From Nocardia salmonicida NBRC 13393 (GTDB taxonomy: Bacteria; Actinomycetota; Actinomycetes; Mycobacteriales; Mycobacteriaceae): a stretch of 64,000 nt of DNA. Shown one piece after another: positions 16,631-29,300 of this stretch. The notes below the pieces were generated by a model. The model saw only the letters and a list, made by a program, of their open reading frames with translations. It ran no database searches and was not told where the DNA came from. The stretch's first letter is position 1. The number at the start of each line of letters is the position of its first letter. The translations under genes were made by a program, and so were the position numbers. The stretch spans positions 62,001 to 126,000 of the forward strand of contig NZ_BDBR01000027.1 of assembly GCF_001613085.1 (NCBI RefSeq), written 5' to 3'.

Positions 16631-16642
16631 GACGCCCGGCGA

Positions 16643-17236
16643 TCAGGCACGGATCAACCCGGGATAGGCGCGATGCACGCCTTTCGCGACGACCGTGGCG
16701 ATCACGACCTTGGCCAGATCGCCGGGCACGAAGGCGAAGTTGGTCGACACCGCCGCCCACGGGCTGAGATCGGTGCGCACCAGCAGGCCGACGGTGCCGA
16801 ACAGGTAGATGATCACGATGCCGCCGAGGGCGTTGATCAGCAGGCCGAGCACGATCGGATACTTCGGCAGGATCATCGCGGTGAGCAGGCCGATGACCAG
16901 CGTTGCCGGAATCCAGCCGATCAGATAGCCGGCCGTCGGCGAAGCCAGCGCGGTGAGGCCGGTGCGGCCACCGGAGAGCAGGGGCAGCCCGATCATGGTC
17001 AGCGCGATGAACACCGCCACCGCGGCCGCGCCCTTGCGGGCGCCGAGGATCGCACCGGTGAGGATCACCCCGAGTGTCTGCAGCGTGATCGGCACCCCGC
17101 TGAACCCGACGGTGATCGCCCCGGGCAGGCCGAGGGCGGCGATCAGGGCAGCGAACACCGCGATCTGCGCCATGTCCCGTGCGGTGAATCCGGTTGCCCG
17201 CTTCGGGGATTTCTCGACTTCGGGCACGGCAGACAT
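16643..17236 (-). CDS. bioY: Biotin-binding S-component BioY
   Basis: 197-residue membrane protein with about six hydrophobic segments. The conserved BioY blocks VGFSGVPITLQTLGVILTG and SGGRTGLTALASPTAGYLIGW are clear. It binds biotin with high affinity and works with BioMN. It is the first gene of the operon; its start lies 15 bp downstream of a perfect BioQ-type palindrome, so it should be repressed when biotin is plentiful. Confidence 0.95.
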   Translation of the reverse strand: MSAVPEVEKSPKRATGFTARDMAQIAVFAALIAALGLPGAITVGFSGVPITLQTLGVILTGAILGARKGAAAVAVFIALTMIGLPLLSGGRTGLTALASPTAGYLIGWIPATLVIGLLTAMILPKYPIVLGLLINALGGIVIIYLFGTVGLLVRTDLSPWAAVSTNFAFVPGDLAKVVIATVVAKGVHRAYPGLIRA

Positions 17237-17251
17237 CCTTCGCTACATCAT

Positions 17252-17264
17252 TGAACGACGTTCA
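17252..17264. promoter_or_regulatory. BioQ-type biotin operator
   Basis: Perfect 13-bp palindrome TGAAC-GAC-GTTCA, extended by T and A on each side. It matches the actinobacterial BioQ site (TGAAC-N3-GTTAC type) and lies immediately upstream of bioY. Confidence 0.85.
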
Positions 17265-17349
17265 AAATAGCAGGCGACCAGGTCGGTGTCGCACGCGCAG
17301 GCACCGAATCGGACCGCCAGGAAGGCCACCTGGTCGAGCGGAAACGCGG

Positions 17350-20300
17350 TCAGCTGTCCAATCGCGCGTTGAGAATCCTGGCGATCTCGGCGATCGCACC
17401 CGGTTGGGTCATATCGAGGTGGGCCACATCGATGTCGAAATTCGACAACTGCCCACGGACCACCCGCGCCCATCCCTCGTGACCCGTGGCGTCGGATCGC
17501 CTTTCGCGCGTCGCGGTGAAATAGAGCGCGTCGCTGTCCAGGACCGCGGGATGCCACGCGCCGGCGGCCCGGACCGCCAGGTTGTAGGCATCGGTCAGAC
17601 GCTGGATCCGTGCGGCGTCGATACCGAGGCTGCTCCCCAGGTGCCGTTCGATCAGGTCGGCGGCCTCCTCGGCACTCGCGTCGGGGCTGACGAAATCGAC
17701 GCCCATGACCGGGCCGAGATTGCTGATCAGCTCGCCGGCCGTGACGGCGCGCAGCGTCGACTCGTCGACACCGCCCACCTCGGCGTCCAGCAGTGCCAGC
17801 AGCGCGACCTCTTCCCCGGCGGCGCGCATCTCGACAGCGATGGCGTGGGCGATCGCACCACCCAGTGACCAGCCGAGGAGGTGATAGGGGCCGTGTGGCG
17901 CAACGGCGCGAATCTCGGCGAAGTAGCGTGCGGCCATTTCTTCGATCGTTGTCGGACCGGGGATCTCGCCGCTGATCTGTGGCGCCTGGATGCCGTAGAT
18001 CGGTCGATCGTCGGAGAGGTAGCGGTCGAGTGTGCGGTAACACCACGACAGGCCCAAGGCCGGGTGGATACAGAACAGTGGGGCTCGCTCACCGCTGGTC
18101 CGGATCGGCAGCAGCGTGTCGAAGCCGGCATCGGTCCCGTCGGCGGCGGGATCGGCGTCGATTCTGGATTCGATCCGCTTCGCCAGGTCGGCGGGGCAGG
18201 GATCGGACAGCATCCAGCTGATCGGAACCTCGTAGTCGAGTTCCTTGCGCAACTCGCTCACCACCTGCACCGACTTCAGCGAGTTGCCACCCAATGCGTA
18301 GAAGTCGTCGTCCGCGCCTACCCGATCCACGCCGAGTACCGTTCCGAAGGCCCGTGCGACCTCGCCTTCCAGCCAGGACGAAGGCTCCCTGAACTCCGCT
18401 ACCGCGAGCACCGGCTCCGGTAGCCGCAACGGGTCCAGCTTGCCCGACGTGTGCAGGGGCACCGTGTCGAGCACCGTCAGCGTGGCGGGCACCATGTAGT
18501 CGGGCAGTTTGGTAGCCGCGTGCGCCGAGACCGCCACGGTATCGACCGTGGCGCCCGCGGCGGGCACGACGTAGGCGACGAGGTGCTCCATCACACCGAT
18601 GGGGCGCACCACCGCGATCGCCCGCGCGATGCTGGGGTGCTCGGCGAGTACTGCCTCGATTTCGCCGAGTTCGATGCGCAGGCCGCGCAGCTTCACCTGG
18701 AAATCGGTGCGGCCCAGGTACTCCAATTCGCCGGTCCGGCGCCAGCGCACCAGGTCGCCGGTGCGGTACAGGCGCAGGCCGTCACCGTACGGGTCGGGCA
18801 CGAACCGTTCCGCGGTGAGGCCGGGACGTGACTGGTAGCCGCGTGCGAGCTGGGTGCCCGCCAAGTACAGCTCCCCGGCGACGCCGACCGGTACCGGATG
18901 TAACCGGTCGTCGAGTACGTATGCCCGCGTGTTCCATACCGGTGAGCCGATCGGCATGTTCCCGCTCTCGGTTTCGGTCACCCGATGCGCGGTCGAGCAC
19001 ACGGTGCACTCGGTCGGCCCGTACAGATTGTGCAACTCGACCCCGGGCACTATGCGCCGTGCCGCGGCCACCGTCTCGGGGCCGAATGCCTCACCGCCCA
19101 CCAGCAGCGTCCGCAACGACTCGAGTGATTCCGCGGGTGCCGTGTCCGCGAGTACGGCCAGCATCGACGGCACGAGGGCCGCGAACGTGACCCGCTGGGC
19201 GGCAATGGTTTCGGCGAGATAAGCCGGGTCGGTATGCCCGTAGGCTCGCGCGATCACCAGCCGCGCGCCCACCACCGGTGCCGCGAACAGCTCCCACACC
19301 GACATGTCGAACGTGGCCGGGGACTTCTGCAGCACGACGTCATTCGGCGTGAGCCCGTAGGTTTCATCGACCCACCGCATCTGATTGACCACCGAACAGT
19401 GCGATACCGCCACGCCTTTCGGTCGACCGGTCGACCCGGAGGTGAAGATCACGTAGGCGACATTGTGGGATCGCAGCGGTGCGAGCCGATCGGCGTCGGT
19501 GACCGGCCCGTCATCGAATCCGGACAGCTCCAGCCCCTCGAGGGACGACAGCTCCAGCACCGGTGCGGCGATGGACAACATGTAGGCGATGCGATCCGCC
19601 GGCAGGTCCGGATCGACCGGCACGTACCCGCCGCCTGCGGCGTGCACCGCGTAGATGGCGACGACCTGGTCCAGTGAACGTCGCATCCGCAGCGCCACCA
19701 ACGACTCCGGACCCACTCCGCTGGAGATCAACCACCGCGCCAACCGATGGACGCGGGACGCGAATTCCGCATAGGTCAACGTCTGTTCGCCGGCCGTCAC
19801 CGCGGGCCGGTCCGCGTGCGCCCGCGCGGCGTGGGCGAAGACGGAGGCGAGCGTCTCGCCCGGATCCAGATTGTGATCGGTCGAATTCCACTGCGTCAGA
19901 ATGGTTTCGCGTTCGTCGGGGCCGAGCAGATCCACCTCGCGCACCGGCTGTGCCGAATCGGTCACCAGCGCGTCGAGCACGCGCAGCAGGCGATCGACGA
20001 TCGCTGTCGCTGTCGTCGCGTCGAAGAGGTCGCTGGCGTAGATCACCGCGCCGCTGAGGCCGGCCGGGTCACCGGCGGAGTCATAGGAATCCGACATCGT
20101 GATCAGCAGATCGAACAGTGCGATGTCGGCGTCGGCCGTCATCGCGGACGCCGAGAGCCCCGGAAGTTCGAACTGGGCCCCGGCGACGTTCTGGAATGCC
20201 AGCATCACCTGGAACAGCGGATGGTGGGCGTGCGACCGCACCGGGTTCAACTCCTGCACCAGCCGCTCGAACGGAACATCGGCGTGCCCGAACGCGGCCA

Positions 20301-23300
20301 GATCGGTCCCCCGCTGGTATTCGAGTAGCTGGGTGAACGTCATCCCCGGCGTCAACCGGGTCCGCAGCACCAGGGTGTTGACGAACATCCCGACCAGATC
20401 GTCGAGTTCGGGCTCGCCGCGGCCCGCGAACGGAGTGCCGATCGCGATGTCGTCCGTATCGGCCAGCCGGGCCAGCGTGGCCGCCAGCGCAGCGTGGAAG
20501 ACCATGAACAGCGTCGTGTTGTGTGCTCGCGCGACCTGCTGGAGTCCCGCATGCAGATCGGCGCCGACGGTCAACGGTACGCTCGCGCCCGCATGGGTCT
20601 GTACGGGCGGACGCGGTCGGTCGGTCGGCAGTCCCAGCACCACCGGGAGCTCCGCCAATTCGAGTGTCCAGTAGTCGATCTGGGCACGGAGCAGCGACTC
20701 CGGATCGTCTTCGGCACCCAGTACCGTCCGCTGCCAGATCGCGTAGTCGGCGTACTGCACCGGCAGCGGCAGCCAACTCGGCGTCTCCCCGAGCAGGTGA
20801 GCCGTGTACGCGGTCATCATGTCCCGTGCCAGCGGGCCGAGCGACGACCCGTCGCAGGCGATGTGGTGCACCACCACGGCCAGGACCCACTCGTTCGGCC
20901 CGAGCTCGAACAACCGCACCCGCAACGGGGCCTCGACCGTCACATCGAACACCGTCGAGACGAACGCCGACAACGACTCTTCCAGTTCCGGTTCCGCGAC
21001 CGAGGTCACGGTGATCGGCGCACACGCCCGCGCGGCGGGTAGGACAACCTGCGACGGCGCGCCCTCGGCATACGGGTACACGGTCCGCAGTACTTCGTGC
21101 CGGTTCACCACATCCTCGATCGCCGCGCGCAGCGCGTCGACATCCAGCCGTCCGGACAGCCGTAGCACGATCGGAATGCTGTAGGCGGCCGAGCCGGGCT
21201 CGAGCCGGTTCAGGAACCACATCCGCTGCTGGGCCGACGACAGGGGAATCCGCTCCGGACGCGGTTGCGCGGTCAGCGCTACCCGACCGGTGTCGGCCTG
21301 CGACTCGGCGCGCGCGGCCAACCTCTCGACCGTCGGCGCTTCGAAGATCACCGACACCGGAATGGTCACCTCCAGCGCGGCACCGATCCGCGCGGCTACC
21401 CGGGTGGCCACCAGGCTGTTGCCGCCGAGGTCGAAGAAGTCGTCGTCGGCGCCGACAGGACCGTCGATACCGAGGACGTCGGCGAAGACGCCCGCCACTA
21501 TCTCCTCCGCCGGTGACACCAGGGCCCGGAATCGCTTGGCCTGGACAACGGGTGCGGGCAGGGCCGTGCGGTCGAGCTTTCCGTTCGGCAACAGGGGAAT
21601 CGCGTCGAGGATCATCACCGCGGCGGGCACCAGGTACGACGGCAGCGCCTCGACCAACGCCGCGCGCAACTGTTCGCCCGAAAGGCTCGCCCCGGTTTCG
21701 GGCACCGCGTAGGACACCAGCTGCGCCGGACCGGTGCCCGCACGCCACGGCACCGTGACCGCGTACGCCACCTCCGCCCGCGCGCTCAGCACCGCGTCGA
21801 TCTCGCCCAGCTCCACCCGGTAGCCACGGATCTTCACCTGGAAATCGTTGCGCCCCAAGAACTCCAGCTCACCGTCGGTATTCCAGCGCACCACATCACC
21901 GGTTCGGTACATGCGGCGTCCCGGTTCCCCGAACGGATGCGCCACGAACCGCGCCGCATCGGTAGCCGGCTTGTTCAGGTACCCGCGCGCCAGCGCCGGA
22001 CCCGCCAGATACAACTCTCCGGCCACCCCCACCGGCACCGGCTGCAGGCGGGCATCCAGAACCAGCGCCTGCATCCCCGGCAGCGGAGCACCGATCGTCG
22101 GCCGATCATCGGGTTGCAGCGCGCGCGTCGCCGTGGCGATCATCGTGGCCTCGGTCGGCCCGTACAGCACCTGGAACTCCCGGGCGCCCGTGACATCGGT
22201 ACCCGCCCATCGGCTCACCAGATCCGTCGGGACCTCCTCACCGCCGGACATCACCAGCCGCAAGTCGTCGAGCCCGGCCGAATCGACCGACGCGAGCGCG
22301 GCCGGGGTCATGAAAGCGTGGGTGATCCGCTGCACGCGCAAGAACTCGGCCAGCTCACCGCCGCCGTAGATCCCCGTCGGCGCCACGATCAACGCACCGG
22401 CCCGGCTGACCGCCATCAGGATCTCCATCAGTGCGGCGTCGAACGACGGCGACGCGAAATGCAACACCCTGGACGCGTGCTGGAGCCCGCGATCGGCACG
22501 CCGCCCCGAGACGAAGTCGGCGATGCCGGAATGGGTGACGGCCACGCCCTTCGGCACTCCGGTGGATCCGGAGGTGAAGACCACGTAGGCGACATCCGAG
22601 ACCCGCAGCGGCCGCGTCCGCTCGTCGTCGCCGATCGGGCCGCTCGCCGCCGCGTCGATCCGCGTGGCGACGGCCGGGTCGTCGAGCACGATCCAGTCCA
22701 CCGAATCGGGCAGTTGGGCACGGACCGACGACACCGTAATCCCTAGCGTCGCACGAGAATCCGACACCATCTGCTCGATCCGGCCTTCGGGATAGCGTGG
22801 GTCCACCGGCACGTACGCCGCACCCGACCGCACCACCGCCCACCACGCGACGACGGACTCCGTCGACCGCGCCGCCGCCACCAGCACCGGATTCTCCGGT
22901 CCGGCGCCACGGCGGATCAGCAACCTCGCCAGTCGGTTCGATCGTTCGTCCAGCTGCTTGTACGACAGCGTGGCGTCCCCCGCGACGACGGCGATACCGT
23001 CGCCGTTGTCCCGGACGGCCGAGGTCAACACCTCCGGCAGCAATGCGGGCGGCTCCAGCGCCTCCACGGTGCGCGCCCCGACCCGGGAGGTGAGCGCCGA
23101 GCGCTCGTCGGCTTCCAGCCAGTCGATATCCCCGACTACGACGGCCGGATCGTCGGCGACGGCTTCCAGTACCCGCACCAGCCGCCGGACGATCGCCGCC
23201 GCGGTCGCCTCGTCGAACAGATCCCGCGCATAGGTCAGCATTCCCGACATACCCTGTGCCGCACCGGCATTGCCGGAGGAATCGGCCAGCACCAGTTGCA

Positions 23301-26300
23301 GGTCGAACTGGATCGCCCCGGTATCCACATTCGCCCGCGTCACCCGGACGTCGGGCAGCACCACATCGACCGTCGACACGTTCTGGAATGCCAAGGCCAC
23401 CTGGAACAACGGATGTCGGGCCGCCGATCGCTCCGGGTTCAACTCCTCCACGACCCGTTCGAACGGCACGTCCGCGTGCTCGAACGCCAGCAGGTCCGTC
23501 TCCCGCGTGTGCATCAGCAACTCGGCGAACGGCTCGCCCGTATCCACCCGGGTCCGCAATGCCAGCGTGTTCACGAACATCCCCACCAGATCGTCCAGAC
23601 CGGGCTCGCCCCGCCCCGCGACCGGGGTGCCGATCACGACGTCGTCGCTGCCGCTGAGCCGCCCCAATACCGTTGCCAGCGCGGCGTGCATCACCATGAA
23701 CAGCGACGACCCCCGCGACCGGGCCAGCGCGACCAGCCGCTCGTGCAGCCTCGCACCGATCTCCACCGGTACCCGGTCTCCCGACAGCGACGCGACGGCC
23801 GGGCGTGGGCGGTCCGCCGGTAGTTCCAGCCGGTCCGGTGCACCCTCGAGGGTCGAGCGCCAGAACTCCACCTGCTGCGACATCAACGACGCCGGATCGT
23901 CCGCGGCTCCCAGCATCTGCCGTTGCCACCACGCGTAGTCCGCGTACTGCACAGCGAGCGGTTCCCACTCCGGCGCCTGCCCGGCCAGTCGCGCGACGTA
24001 GGCCACCATCACGTCACGGGCCAGTGGCCCCATCGACTGACCGTCGCCTGCGATGTGATGGACCACGAGCACCAGCAGGAATTCGCCGGTGTCACTGTCG
24101 TGCTCGGCGCCCAGCTCGAACAATCCCACTCGCATCGGCACTCGGGCAGTCACATCGAATCCACCCCGCACGAACTCGCCCACCACCTCCGGGACCGAAT
24201 CCGCGTGCACTCGCACCGGCCGCACCGGCACCGCGGGCTCGTCGAGAACGACCTGCCGCGGCTCACCGGCGGCTTCCGGATAGATCGTCCGCAATACTTC
24301 GTGGCGCGCGACCACATCGGCGAGCGCGGCACCCAGCGCTTCGGTGTCCAGCCGTCCGGACAGCCGCAGCATCACCGGAATGTTGTGCACCGCGGAGTCC
24401 GGCTCGAACCGGTTCAGGAACCACATCCGCTGCTGTGCCAGCGACAGCGGCACGGAGTCGGGGTGCACCCCCGGCAGCAGGGGCAACCGGCCCCCACCGC
24501 TGGCCGCCGCGGCCAGCCCGGCCAATCCGCCGACGGTCGGCGCCTCGAAAACCGATCGCACCGGCACTCGCGCGTCCAGGGCCGCGCCGATGCGCGCCAC
24601 CACCATCGAGGCGCTCAGCGAATCGCCGCCCAGTGCGAAGAAGTCGTCGTCGACGCCCACCTGGTCCACGTCGAGCACCTGCTCGAAGGTCCGCGCGACC
24701 AACTCTTCCAATCCTGGCGACGGCGCCCGGAATTCTCGCGTGACGGCAACCGGCTCGGGCAACCGCTCGCGATCCAGCTTCCCGTTGACGGTCAGCGGTA
24801 CCTCGTCCAGCACCATCACCGCGGACGGCACCGTGTACCGGGGTAACACCTCAGCCAGTGCCGCACGCAACTCCTCGCCCGAGACCTCCGCCCCCGGCGC
24901 GGGCACGACATAGGACACCAGCACCACCGGGTGTCCGCCGTCGCGGCGCGGCACCGTGACCGCGTACGCCACATCGGCACGCGCGTCGAGCACCGCGTCG
25001 ATCTCACCCAGCTCGACCCTGGTGCCGTGCACCTTCACCTGAAAATCGTTGCGCCCCAAGAACTCCAGATCGCCGTCGGCGCCGCGGCGCACCACGTCAC
25101 CGGTGCGGTACATGCGCTGCCCCGGCTCCGCGAACGGGCATGCGACGAATCGCGCCGCGGTCAACCCCCTTCGGGCGGCGTACCCGTCGGCCAAGCCGGC
25201 GCCGAACAGGTACAGCTCGCCCTCGACACCGTGTGGCACGGGCCGCAACCAGGTATCGAGGACGACGACCGCCACGGGGCCGACCGGCTTGCCGATCGTG
25301 ATCGCGGCACCGGGCGTCAGTGCGCCGCTGGCGGTAGCCCAGATAGTGCTTTCGCTCGGCCCATAGAGATTGACCATGGTGCGATGCGGCGCCCACCGAT
25401 CGACCAGCTCCGGCCCGACCGGCTCACCGGCGGTTGCCAGTACACGTAGCCCGTCGAGACCGTCGCACGAGATGGTCGCCAGCGCCGAGGGAGTGATCAC
25501 CGCATGCGAAATATGTTCGCGCCCGATGAGATCCGCCAGCTCGGGGCCGGCGTAGACATCGGCAGGCGATACGACCAGTCGACCGCCCGAGCCGTGCGCC
25601 ATCAACAACTCGAACACCGAGGCGTCGAAGCTGGGCGAGGCCACCTGCAGGACCACCGACATCGGGTCGACGCCGAGTATCCGCCGCTGCGCCGCGACGA
25701 TATCGGCCAGACCGCGATGGCTGACGAGTACGCCCTTGGGCATACCGGTCGACCCGGAGGTATAGCTCACGTACGCGGTCTGCCCCCGTCGAATCGGTCC
25801 GTCGCGTTCGGCGTCGGTGATCGGCCCAGCGGGAACCGAGTCCTCGGCGTCGAGTATCTGTTCCTGGTCGAGGATCAGATACTCGACGCTGTCAGGAAGA
25901 CGTTCCCTGGCAAACGTGTCGGTCAACCCGAGCGCGGTTCCCGAGTCCGACAGCAGATATTCGATCCGCTCCGATGGCAGAGTCGGATCTATCGGCAGGA
26001 ACGCCGCGCCGGTCTTCGCCACGGCCCACAGGGCGAGGGTCGCCGCCAGGGATCGCGGAAGCACAGCGGCGACGACCTGTCCCCGCCGGACACCGTGCCG
26101 CAGCAGGACCCGCGCCAGCTGTGCGGATCGCTCGTCGAGTTGCCGGTAGGTCATGGCGGTGTCACCGCATCGCACGGCGATCGCGTCGGGTTCGGCGGCA
26201 GCGCGAGCGGCGAGTATCCGGTCCAGCGTGTCCGGGATCGCCTGTTCCGCAACCGAATCCGGCCATGACGGCCCCGGTTCCTCGCCGAGCGGCAGCTCGC

Positions 26301-29300
26301 CCAGCCGGACGTCGGGGTTGACCGCGATCCGGCCGAGCAACTCGACGAAGCGGTCGAGGATCCGGCGCGCGGCCGCGGTGTCGAATGCGCGGTCGTGGAA
26401 TCGGAGGGTGATCCGCAGTCCCTGTGCTTCGCCGTGCTCGGATTGTTTCGGTTCCACGACCAGGCTCAGCGGGTACGGCGTCGCGTCGACACCGCTGAGT
26501 TCGTCCACCCGCAGGCCCGCCGAATCGATGAGTCGCTGCAGTGCCGTCCGGTCGACGGGGAACGACTGGAAAGTGATGGCGGTATCGAAGAGTTCGGGCA
26601 GGCCGACGCTGCGGTGGATCTCGGGTAGGCCGATATGGTGATGATCCAGCATGCCGGCGTGCCGCGCCTGAATGCTGGTCAGCAACGCGCGCACCGTCAT
26701 GGTGGGTTCGAGCGGGACTCGCACGGGAATCGTAGTCAGGAACATACCGAGCGTCTGATCGACCAGCGGCAACTCCGGGGGCCGTCCCGACACCGCGGAG
26801 CCGAAGATCACATCGGTCTCCCCGGTCAGCACGCGCAGATTCAGAGCCCAGGCCGCGGTGACCGCCGTATTGAGGGTGACGGCCGCTTCCGCCGCCACTC
26901 GACGGAGGTCTCCGAAAAGATCTGCCGTCAGCTCGGCCCCGATCTCAGCGGTGGATACCGAACCCGCCGCGCCCACGTCGCGGGACACCCGGGTGGGTGC
27001 GTCGACATCCGAAAAGGCTTGCTTCCATGCCGCTTTGGATGCGGCACTGTCCTGGCGTCCCAGCCAGGACAGATAGTCGCGGTAGGAGGGAGCAGGTCCG
27101 GCGGAGTCGATATGGTCGGGAGACCCGTAGTAGTCGAGCAGTTCTCGCATCAGCAGCGGCATCGACCAGCCGTCCAGGATCACATGGTGATTGGTGACGA
27201 GCAGCCGGAAGGACCCCGCGTCGAGACGGATCAGCGTCAAGCGCAGGAGCGGAGCAGCCGACAGATCGAATCCCGCCGCCGCGTCCGCCGCGGCAATCGA
27301 TTCCGGGTCGGCCGGGGATTCCGCATCGCCGAGATCGATCTCTCGGAAACCGATCTCGGCATGGTCGAGCACGATCTGACACGGCCCCGCCGCGGTCTCC
27401 ACGAAGGCAGCCCGCAGGATGTCGTGCCGGTCGACCACGGCCTGAGCGGCACGGCGCAGGCGCTCACCGTCGACCGCTCCGGAAAATCCGATCATCGTCT
27501 GGACGGTGTAGTTGTCCCCGGCATCCGGGTCGAACGTCGAGTGGAAGTGCACGCCGGATTGCATGGGCGACAACGGCCATACGTCGGACAGACCGTGGTA
27601 TCGCTGCTCGAGCCGAGCGAGGTCGGGTTGTGCGAGCGCGACGAGTGGAGAGTCCGAAGCGCGATCTGTCACCGGCACCGGATCGCCGCCGGCCATCGCG
27701 GCAAGGGCGGCAACGGTCTTGCCTTCGAACACATCTCGCGGCGTGAACGTGAGCCCGGCGGATCTCGCCAGCGCCACCAGCCGCATCGAGACGATACTGT
27801 CCCCGCCGAGCGCGAAGAAGTTGCTGTCGGCGGACACGGTGTCGAGATGGAGCACCTCGGCGAAGAGTTTCGCCACGACCTGTTCGGTCCGCGTCGACGG
27901 CGTTCTGCCGCCTGCGGCGTCGGATTCGAAGGCCCGCTGCCGCAATTGTTTCCGATCGAGTTTCCCGGTGGGCGTCCGCGGCATCTCCTCGAGCTGGACG
28001 ATCGCCGCGGGATTCATATATCGCGGTAGCGTGCCCGAGAGATCGTCGCCGAGTGCCGCCACATCTATCGTGGCATCCGAGGAGGAGACGAAATAGGACA
28101 CCAGAATCGGTTCGTCGGCAGGCCCCTTCACCACGACGGTGGCCACGCTCGCCACCTCCGGGTGCTGAGCCAGGTGGGCATCTATTTCCCCCGGCTCGAT
28201 CCGCAGACCGTGAATCTTGACCTGCTGATCGCCCCGGCCCAGATATTCCAGTGCCAATCCGGCGCGTCCGCGGACCCAGCGCACGGAATCACCGGTGCGG
28301 TAGATCCGCTCGCCGCGGGTGGATCGCGGATCCGCGACGAAGTGTGACGCGGTGACGCCCCGTCGATCGACGTACCCGCGGGCGAGTCCGGGCCCTCCGA
28401 TATAGAGCTCGCCCACGACACCGACCGGCACCGGCCGCAGCCACGTGTCGAGAACCATCGCGGACGCGCCTGGGATCGGGCCGCCGATCGTCACCGGCTC
28501 GCCGGGGACGACTTCCGACCCCGTTGCCCAGATCGTGCACTCGGTAGGTCCGTAATGATTCATCAGGCGTCGCCCATGGCCCCACCGGTTCACGGTGTCC
28601 GGCTCGGTCGCTTCGCCGACGACCGCGAGCGATGTCAACGACGGCGTCCGGGATGGATCCATGGTCTTCAGCACCGAGGGGGTGATGATCGCGTGCGAAA
28701 CCCGCTGTGCGCGAATCAAATCCTCGAGGTCGGTCCCGGCGTACACCTCCGGCGGCGCCACCACGAGAGCGGCGCCACTGCCGTGCGCCAACAGCAACTC
28801 CGACAAGCAGGCGTCGAATCCGGGCGACGCGACCTGCAACACCACCGAATCCGTACCGACGCCGAAGGCGTCGACTTGCGCCGCGACGAGATCGGCCAGT
28901 CCTCGATGGCTGAGGTGGACCGCCTTCGGTTTGCCGGTCGATCCGGACGTATAGATCACGTATGCCGCGTTGTCGGCCGACAGCCGGTCGGCCCCGGCCG
29001 GGGGACCGGACGGACGTCGACCCTCCTGCGCGTCCGAAGCCGAAGCGTCCAGCGTCAACCAGTCGACACTATTCGGAAGCTGTGGCGCGACAGCGCTGGT
29101 CGTCACGCCCAGCCGGGTCCGGGAGTCCGATAACAACTCCTCGATCCGCGCGGCGGGATTGCCGGGATCCAACGGCAGGAAGGCGGCACCTGTTTTCGCC
29201 ACCGCCCAGATCGCCACCACCAGTTCGGCCGACCGGGGAACGGCCAACGCGACGATCGACTCCGCGCGAGCACCGTGGTCGGCCAGCAGGCGAGCGAACC

